Below are positions 56,241 to 64,000 of a stretch of 64,000 nt of DNA, one piece after another. The position numbers and the translations under genes are program-made. The notes beneath the pieces are model-generated. The model was not told where the DNA came from. It saw nothing but the letters and a program-made list of their open reading frames with translations, and searched no databases. How positions within the stretch are numbered: the stretch's first letter is position 1; every line of letters starts with the position of its first letter. This DNA comes from Limnomonas spitsbergensis (Eukaryota > Chlorophyta > Chlorophyceae > Chlamydomonadales), in the NCBI GenBank assembly GCA_037349105.1, contig JAYJMM010000119.1, positions 1,251,001-1,315,000 on the forward strand. The letters run 5' to 3'.

Positions 56241-57530
56241 TTCTAAAACTTATCATGGGCATACACTTAACTCTAAACCCTAGGAGGCATTGTAGCAAGA
56301 GTAAACTGGCTGACAAACAGCTTGCACCCGCTATGGATGGGTCCAGCCCAGATGAATTGAGCACAGAAATCCCAGAGGGCACACAGTGCGTGTGCTTGTG
56401 ATTAAATACCTCGAGCAACGACAAAGGATTCCGACCAACTACTCCAACAGAATTCCGGCTCACTCATTTCGAACTTCAAATCTGAGACATTCCCTGCTTC
56501 CAATGTCGCCCGAAACACCACAGAAGCGCAGCAAAATTGTGTGGCCCCTCATTCAACGATTCACCCATATACTATACGAGTATACGGTGAGCCCCATCTA
56601 TACGGTGAGCTACATAACGTACATTACATCTGCCACACTGCCCCACCTGCCACATACAGTTCCGAAGCGGGACACGGGATGCAAATGCTGGTTGCTAATT
56701 TATGCTTAAGCATGAACACTCGCATTAAACACTCGCCCACATCAACTTTTACCGGTTATCCACGCAATGCTAAATTATATCATTAATACGTGGAGTTCAA
56801 GGGCGAACGGAATTACGCAGAATACCTCCTGATGATGACCCACACGTCTTAGTTCTGAAACAAAACTGTAAGCCGTTCAAAATGTCAAGGAATATGGATG
56901 GTCCGTAATTATAAAGAACCACCTCAGGAAACGGAAGCGCCACCGTCTGTGGATGTCACCAGGGCCAACATAAGCGAAATCCCGGGGGGGAGGAATGGGA
57001 GGGGGGCATGGCCAGGTATCACACTATCACCTCAGTTCATCAGTCAAAAGAAAAAATGAGGTGAAACACGAAAGGGAGTGATAAACAGACATTGTCACCA
57101 GCAGACACAGCATCACCTCCGGACTTCACTGTTCTTCCTGCTGGACTTTCAGTTTGGAAAGAGATTCGGAAGGCACAACTAAGGGACAAGATGGATGCCG
57201 AAAAAAGACTTCGGGAAATCTTGAAACAGGTGTGTTTGCAGGGTTTAAGCTCCTGGTGTTAACGGGAAGGATCCAGGCATCAGTCACCAACATCCGGAAA
57301 AGGGTACCATTCCCTCCCTTCAGCAAAATAATGCAAGCTCAATCCCTTAATTATAACTAGATATTCCTATTCCAAGAGCATGACCATGGATATGGATCAT
57401 GAATAGGGATCATGAATATGTTTGGCTCACATAACATTAAAGATAGCATCTCAATATTCCTCTATCTTCAGACGCAGTCGACCTGGTTGCACTTCCAGCA
57501 GGACCTCATGTGGACATGCCCCCCCTTGTA
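56241..57530. other. Intergenic, no gene seen
   Basis: Short chance frames only. It includes the 3' flank of the coiled-coil gene whose stop codon is at 57531. Confidence 0.4.
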
Positions 57531-60500
57531 TCACTCATCATTGGCAAAGGACTCTTCATCCACAGCCATCCCAAACCAAGCACCCATCAACAGCTGGCCG
57601 GGGTTGACAGCAACGCTTTTCTTGATCAGCAGCTTTGTCTCTTTCTTCTCCTTGGCTCGCTGAAGCAACAGCAGCTCTTGCTCTTGCAGCTCCTGCTGAG
57701 CGCGGGCAGCCTCTGCTGCCGCTCGGCTATCCACTTCCTTGGCGGCAGCAAGCTCCCTAGCTGCCGCTGCCACTCGCATCCCGGCAGCAGCCATCTTCAT
57801 CTCCTCTGCAGAAGCCCTCGACTCAGCCTCGGCTTCAGCTAGGTTGCGCGTCTGTCCCTGAAGTAGCGTCTGGACAACAGAGGATCGGGTGATATTTCAG
57901 GGCAGGCATCCATCAGCAGCAGCAGGCAAGCCCAAGGCAAGACAGATGGGCTTCACACTGAAATAAAGCGGCCCAAGGTGCACTATCCCTTGTGCCACAT
58001 AAGTGTGGCTTGGACTATTTCCTTCATATCGAAAGATGTGCCTGGGGGATCCCCCTGTGATTTCCCCAAAGTAGCCATGAGGCCATACAATATGTGGGGA
58101 ATCCAAAAACCCGAGGCATGCATGCCCCAATGGGTGTCCAATGGACCCCGAGTACAGGCTCTACAGCCCTGACAGGGCAGGAGGGACAGCAGTCATAATG
58201 CGTCTAATAGCACCTGAAGTCGAATGGCCTCCGTGCGGGATACTTCTGCGTGTGACAGCGACAGCCGCCTCTCCTCGTGCATCTTGGCAGCCGCCAGCCG
58301 GTCTGCAAAGGCCAGCTGAGACAAACCCAACATGGTGGACACACAGTCATAAATGTCCAGATGGGCTGGCCATGGAATCTTGGGAAACAAAGTGGACAGT
58401 GGGAGGGGGTGACTAAACTTGATGTTGGTTGCCAGGTAGCCAATAGGCTCGAGGCAACGCTGCAGCTCGAATCAAGGAGAGATTAAAAGAAGGCGAGTCA
58501 ACGGCAATTATGTCATGAAAATGGAGGCTGAATAGCACCAGGCTTGTCAGAAGAGCAGCCGTATTCATGGCAGGCTAATCGCGGGCCTATATATTGCAGC
58601 TTCCTCATACAAGCTGGTGGTAGATGCTGTTCACTTGGGCTATCCTTACCTGTTGCGTCTCCTCCTGCCTTTTCTCTCGAGCCTCCAGCCCTCGCTCCTT
58701 TGACTCAAACAGGTTGCGCAGCTTTTCTATAAAAGCCTCCTCACTTTTGACAAAGCCCTCCTTCGCGCACAGTTCCTGCCCAAATACAGGAGGACCCATT
58801 TATTTAGCAAGCTTCATCACTGCATGGAGAAGCATCTGGCACCCACATCCACCCGTCCTTCATTTTGAACTTCAATCAGGAGGAATGCAAAAAGGCATTC
58901 AGCAAACGCAAACAGCCAAGCTAAATGCATTTGCTAATCAAAGTTGAAGAATCCATCACTGGCCGCAGCCTGCTGATTTGATCCAAGGCACATAAATTCT
59001 ACAGATCAAACCCTCCTGATGGACTGCAGGATCAACAACATTATATTTGCTCAGGCAGGGCTGCATTTGCTCATACCAATATCCTGATATCCTCGTCACC
59101 TTGACCATTCCCCATTCTGTTTCCATGTCTGCCCTCGACTTCGCCTTCACGCCCTGCCTTCCGGCTTCAATGCGCTGCCTCTCTGACTCAATATTGGCAT
59201 TAAGCTGCAGACTCCTTACCGAAAGGTCAGCCTGCAAGAGAGAAAAACATCAGCTGTTGTGAGGCAGCTGAGGGTACCCTGAGAGTTTCAGAGGGCGACA
59301 CCCTCCAGAGGCAAGGTCAGGCATAGTACAGCCTTGCAGAAAAGGGCAATCAAAACTCCAGCTCATATCCAACCATGGGCGATCAAGCCACAGCATATGT
59401 AGACCAGGGGTAGCACCCCCCTGGCTTGCATACGTGTTGAAGCTGCACAGCTAGCATTCCACCATCATCAAATAGCATAATTTTGAATCCGAAATTCAAC
59501 TAAACTCAACGCGGACAGCCGGCTGCCCTCATCAGCTGTAGCGGTCTCAGTTGGTTACTGGCGCTTAACGCGAGTTAGGGGCGTGAAACATTCTAAACTT
59601 TCCTAGCATTCTCATAATGCTACATCAGCTAATCACCTGTGCGGCCTCCAGATCCGCCCGTACGCGCGAGATGTCCACGCCCTCTTTTTCCATGCGGGCC
59701 TGCCTCTCCTGCCCCTCCTGCTCCAGATTCACCAGCCGCTGGTGAGCGGCGGCTTCCTGCTCTCGCTCCGACCAGACCCACCGCTCCGCATCCTCCTGCA
59801 GTAAACGCGCCTGGCGCAGATGCGCAACATCAGCATCCTCTCTCTGCAGGCGGGTCTGACGGAGCTCCTCCTCACGCTGGAAGCGGATCTGTCTCTCTGT
59901 ATCCTCGCGCTGCAAGCGGCCCTGCCTCTGTTCATCCTCGGTTTGGAATCGAATCTGCCGCTCTGCATCCTCCTGCTGCAGGCAGGCCCGCCTCACATCC
60001 TCTCCCTGCCGAGCCCGAGCGCATCGGTCAGAGTCCTTCAGCAAGCTGGATTGCCTCTCAAGATCTGCAGCACGCTCCTGTGCTTCAGCTGCAACCTGGA
60101 GTGCGAAAATCCGCACATACCCCTCCTGCAGATATCAAAAGTGGGTCAGGCGCTGCAAACGCAAAGGGAGTTTATCGCCTCACTTCGCTGGCATGTAGCT
60201 TCAGTTGGAAAAGATGGGATTTTCAGATATCTTGCCTCGGGTGATTATATGAACCCCGAAGCCTCCAACATGAAAAACTGTACCCGTAGTTTCCATCTCA
60301 CCATTTTTAAATAAAACGCAGATCACAAATACAAGATCCGGCCTGGGGGGCCGTGCTTTCTGCACAAGGAGATGTTGACTAATAGGAATCCACATAGCCT
60401 GGGAGGCTGGGACGCACATTAATGAATGACTGCCTATATGCCCTGTATGCTGTGGTGAAGGCTCAACATTCAAAATGCTTGATCCTAGCATAATTCACAA

Positions 60501-63351
60501 ACCGCTCCTTACGTGATGCTCCAATAATTTGGCCTGGCACAGCAATGCATGGCTCTGCCTTTCCGCCTCGAGCACGTGCCTCTCTTGAAGCAAAACCTGC
60601 TTAGATAGCACATAAGCCTGATCTTGCTTCACTTCAGCTTCCCTCGTCGAAGACGCCAAAGCGGCCTGATCGAGACAAAGTCAAAATGCGCAGGGATCAA
60701 CCAACTAAACACCATTGACATCGCCAGAAACCATGAAGTAATGGGAGAGCAAGGTTTGAGAACATAAGCATATTCATGGTAGCAAACACAGAAATAAAGG
60801 TAAACAATCAGAACAGACACAAGGACGTCAGAGAATGATTTCAAGATCAAGACACCTAGAATGAACTCACCATCAATCCAGAAAGATAATCCAGCTGTGT
60901 GTGCCAGACCTGCTGCTCCACCTCCCTGGCCTCCAGCTGTGTGTGCCAGACCTGCTGCTCCACCTCCCTGGCCTCCAGCTGTGTATGTCGGCCCTGCTGC
61001 TCCACCTCCCTGGCCTCCAGCTGTGTGTATCGGCCCTGCTGCTCCACCTCCTTGGCCTCCAGCTGTGTATGTCGGCCCTGCTGCTCCACCTCCCTGGCCT
61101 CCAGCTGTGTATGTCGGCCCTGCTGCTCCACCTCCCTGGCCTCCAGCTGTGTATGTCGGCCCTGCTGCTCCACCTCCCTGGCCTCCAGCTGTGTGTATCG
61201 GCCCTGCTGCTCCACCTCCCTGGCTTCCAGCTGTGTATGTCGGACCTGCTGTTCCACTTCCCTGGCCTCCAGCTGTGTGTGTCGGACCTGCTGCTCCACC
61301 TCCCTGGCCTTCAGCTGTGTGTATGTCGGCCCTGCTGCTCCACCTCCCTGGCTTCCAGCTGTATGTATGTCGGACCTGCTGCTCCACCTCCCTGGCCTCC
61401 AGCTGTGTGTATGTCGGCCCTGCTGCTCCACCTCCCTGGCCTCCAGCTGTGTGTGTCGGCCCTGCTGCTCCACCTCCCTAGTCTCCAGCTGTGTATGTCG
61501 GCCCTGCTGTTCCACCTCCCTGGCCTCCAGCTGTGTGTATCGGCCCTGCTGCTCCACCTCCTTGGCCTCCAGCTGTGTATGTCGGCCCTGCTGCTCTGCC
61601 TGCTTGGACTCAATCAATTGTTGCGCTAAAGCCTGTTTTTTCATGTCCTCCTCCCGTCCTTTTGTCCCTTGCTGTAGCAATTGCTGAGCCATGGAATGGG
61701 ATTCTGATTGCTTCAGCTCAGCTTCTTTCGCTGCTATGATTGCTGCAGCCTGCATTCATAGGAGGGTGGACAGAATGAAAGAAATTAGCAGCCACTATGT
61801 GTAGATCTCAGACAACATCAACAGCAAAACCAGCCAACTATGACAACACATTTCCCTGACCGCTTCAGATTATCTTTCACTGCACAATTTTTAGTTTGTT
61901 CTCCATGTCGATCATTGACCTTGAACGATGTGTTATCCTTATCCTACAGTGGCAAAGTGTGCAAGAATAATAGAGATCTCCCAGCTTACAAGCATGGCCG
62001 CAAGGTCTGCCTGGTTCATTTTGAGATCTGCCGTCCGAGAATCCAGCTGGACAAGGAGGCCGCTGATTTCCGCCTCTCTCGCCTCCAGCTGGGAATACTG
62101 AGCCTGCAGATTTGCGTCCGTGGCCTTCTGCTGTTGTTGCTGTTGTTCCTCTATGTCTGCATCCCTGGCATCCAGCTGCCCCTTGAGATCTGCCTCTCTG
62201 GCAGCCAGGTGGACCTCTCTTTCATGCAGCTCAACCAGCATCAAGTCCAACTGAATTTGCTCCTGCTGGCGATACTGGCTTGCTGATGAGGACCGTTGGG
62301 AGTCCAGCAGCCCCTGATCCGGTACAACGGATCCAAACGCTGTCTGAATGTCCTCGTCACAACACTCCAGCGGGCTGGTGCTCTCCTTGCGGAGGATCTC
62401 GCAGCTGTTGCCCGGCATCTTGTGCGTCAACAGAGCCTCCAGCTCAAAGGGCCACATGCCCCCAAACAGGCTGCCCTGCTCGCTAGCAGCGATGGACGAG
62501 GCCCTCCCTCCAAAGACCGAGGGCCGGTTGCTCACAGGGGGGCATAGGCTTGATGACTGCTGCTGCTGCTGCTGCTGCTGCAGAGAGGGTGCCAGCGCCG
62601 CCATGCCATTCGGCCAAATGAGACCTGCCGCAGCAGCCACCGTGTCCATCTCTTCGTTGTCCTCATCGGATCCAGTGCCTGCAATGTCGCGGCCGTCTTG
62701 GATGTAGGTCGAGGAGGTGGATTCCGGGCTGCCGGTAGCAGGCAGGTCCTCGAGGCGCCACGCTTTGCCATCCACTGATACTCGCCACTGCGGTGGGCTA
62801 CACGCGCGCCCGGCGGACATCTCCTCGATCCTCTGGCCCAGCAGCTCCAGCTGCGGCGCGTCCAGCTGCTTGGACAGCTCGCAGCTTCCCTCAGCGGAGG
62901 AGCTTACCATGTCAGGGCGGGCGGCCTCTCCAGCAGGGGTAGGGCTGGAGAACAGCGGGTTGTGCCTGGCGGCCGCCTCTGTCTCGCTTGGGGTCAGCGA
63001 GGGGCTGCCGTTGCGGTTGCAGCTGGAGCCGCCCACGCAGCTGCCTCCAAGCGCTCCTTGGCAGATTATCGCGCTGTTGGGCTGCGTCGGTGTGATCTTG
63101 GAAGCAACGGCTGCGCCTCTTGACCCTGGTTTTGTGGGTGTGATCTTGGATGAGGTGGACACGCCGCGAAGGCTGGCGCTCGTGGGTGAGAGCTTTGAAG
63201 CAGGGCGCTTGGATCCAAGGACCTTCCGTTGTTGCAGTTTGGCTGGTGCGGAAGCTTTGCTGGAGGGCTGGGTCTTTGAGGTGCCGCTGGTGCAGCGATC
63301 AGGCGATGCATGCAGCACCTCTGGCACCTCAGCAGGTGCCCTCTTGCGCAT
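57531..63351 (-). CDS. Large coiled-coil protein with 14-residue repeat
   Basis: Eight exons in transcription order: 61990-63351, 60871-61749, 60513-60665, 59637-60125, 59100-59231, 58650-58775, 58214-58315, 57531-57869. All are in phase 0 and give 1193 residues. The first 300 or so residues are Ser/Pro-rich with repeated SKITPT motifs and a poly-Gln run. From about residue 370 the protein is almost wholly charged coiled coil. Exon 2 encodes about 19 copies of QLEAREVEQQGRHT, two heptads each; exon 4 repeats QREDTERQIRFQ-like blocks. The C-terminus ends GAWFGMAVDEESFANDE. No family is recognised; the style is trichohyalin-like or basal-body-scaffold-like, which is analogy only. Exon 4 has a second possible in-frame acceptor (before VAAEAQER). 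No exon-boundary copies were seen in its introns. Confidence 0.78.
60890..61620 (-). repeat. 42-bp coding minisatellite in exon 2 of the coiled-coil gene
   Basis: About 17-19 units (plus-strand text CTGCTGCTCCACCTCCCTGG then CCTCCAGCTGTGTATGTCGG) encode the 14-residue repeat. Three units in 61310-61415 carry two extra bases each (GTGTGTATG or GTATGTATG). Their sum restores the frame, so a block between them is translated in other frames. Confidence 0.9.
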
Positions 63352-64000
63352 CGCACTACAGCAAAGGAGGACAGCAGCAGGGCGGCGGCTGTGGGACTGA
63401 GAGGGGCAACCTGAGCAGTATGTATGATGGTTTGATCTCGCTGATCAGCTTGGCATGTTGCTTGGCATGGCATGTTCTTTTGCTTTGCATGTGACTTAGG
63501 TGGGTAGGCTCGTATACTGGGCGCAAAGCCCCAGCTCTGTCATGGTCACACCCCTACCCCTGTCTGTGGAAGCTTCCACACCGGTTGACGCCCTCTAGAT
63601 TTGCAGGATCCACCACGCAGTCTACCAGTTTCGACGTTGTGTCTTTAAGCATATGCTTCACTCACGTGCAGAAAGCTCAAACAGGACCTGATTTTTGCAG
63701 TTCAGAAGGGCAGCCTGGCGTTGTCGATATAGCCCTGATAGGCTCAGAGGGGACACTTCAGAAAATTTGAGGTATAATTAATATATCTGCCATTATCGGG
63801 CAGCCTCGTTCGCGTTCGTCCAGCCCTAGACATTGACGTCATGTACAACACAGTCTGGTGGTGACTCATCAATGCGACAGCTAGATTTGCACGCGTGTAT
63901 CCAACAGAGATCTCTGGTATATAGGGTCAGCACGATTTGAGAGCACCGCTACAAACCTGGCAGTGTCGGGTCAGGGTGCACGACGAACGGGGGAGGATGC
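63352..64000. other. Upstream region of the coiled-coil gene
   Basis: No exon is recognised. It presumably holds the promoter of the minus-strand gene starting at 63351. Confidence 0.4.

Noticed and set aside
60861..61687. Plus-strand Pro- and Cys-rich frames of 200-260 residues
   Set aside because: These are shadows of the minus-strand coiled-coil repeat exon, which has proper splice sites and joins to neighbours in phase.

Overview
This is a nuclear window from an intron-rich eukaryote, most likely a green alga. All recognisable genes are split by many GT-AG introns, and the proteins are of plant or algal type. They include a class I (4Fe-4S) fumarase, which is common in algae and protists. 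Interstitial CCCTAAA/TTTAGGG-type telomere-like motifs recur. The genus cannot be fixed from the sequence. Gene density is low, with introns of up to about 4 kb, many filled by minisatellites.

Layout. 1-1145: copy of a dispersed repeat with a long foldback. 1146-3608 (+): 14-3-3 protein, 5 exons. 3609-6213: intergenic, degenerate repeats. 6214-16745 (+): class I fumarate hydratase, 15 exons. 16746-18072: convergent intergenic with transposon ends. 18073-23695 (-): SF3b subunit 4 (two RRMs plus a Pro/Gly tail), 8 exons. 23696-26915: intergenic with a second copy of the dispersed repeat. 26916-31560 (-): a protein with three SpoVS-like (Alba superfamily) domains. 31561-32255: probable bidirectional promoter. 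32256-42975 (+): SF3a subunit 3 (Prp9-type), 12 exons, with a 2.7 kb satellite in intron 3. 43885-45960 (+): intronless protein with a C-terminal coiled coil. About 48569-53115 (-): TAF8-like histone-fold gene whose exons run on in frame into an HNOBA-like region; its 3' end is unresolved. 53116-57530: mostly non-coding, with a telomere-like 39-bp minisatellite. 57531-63351 (-): long coiled-coil protein with a 14-residue repeat, 8 exons. 63352-64000: no gene seen.

Main observation. In five of the seven multi-exon or single-exon genes, about twenty exon boundaries have one to roughly twenty-four degenerate copies of themselves (exon end plus splice site) lying in tandem in the adjoining intron. 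Several large intronic minisatellites appear to have been seeded by such boundary duplications. This would be a general, ongoing mode of intron lengthening and pseudo-exon production in this genome. Other points of interest are the triple SpoVS-domain protein and the apparent TAF8-HNOBA fusion. Two U2 snRNP proteins (SF3b4 and SF3a3) also flank the SpoVS gene. Exon joins were worked out by hand from reading frame, splice dinucleotides and recalled family sequences, and have not been checked against transcripts.
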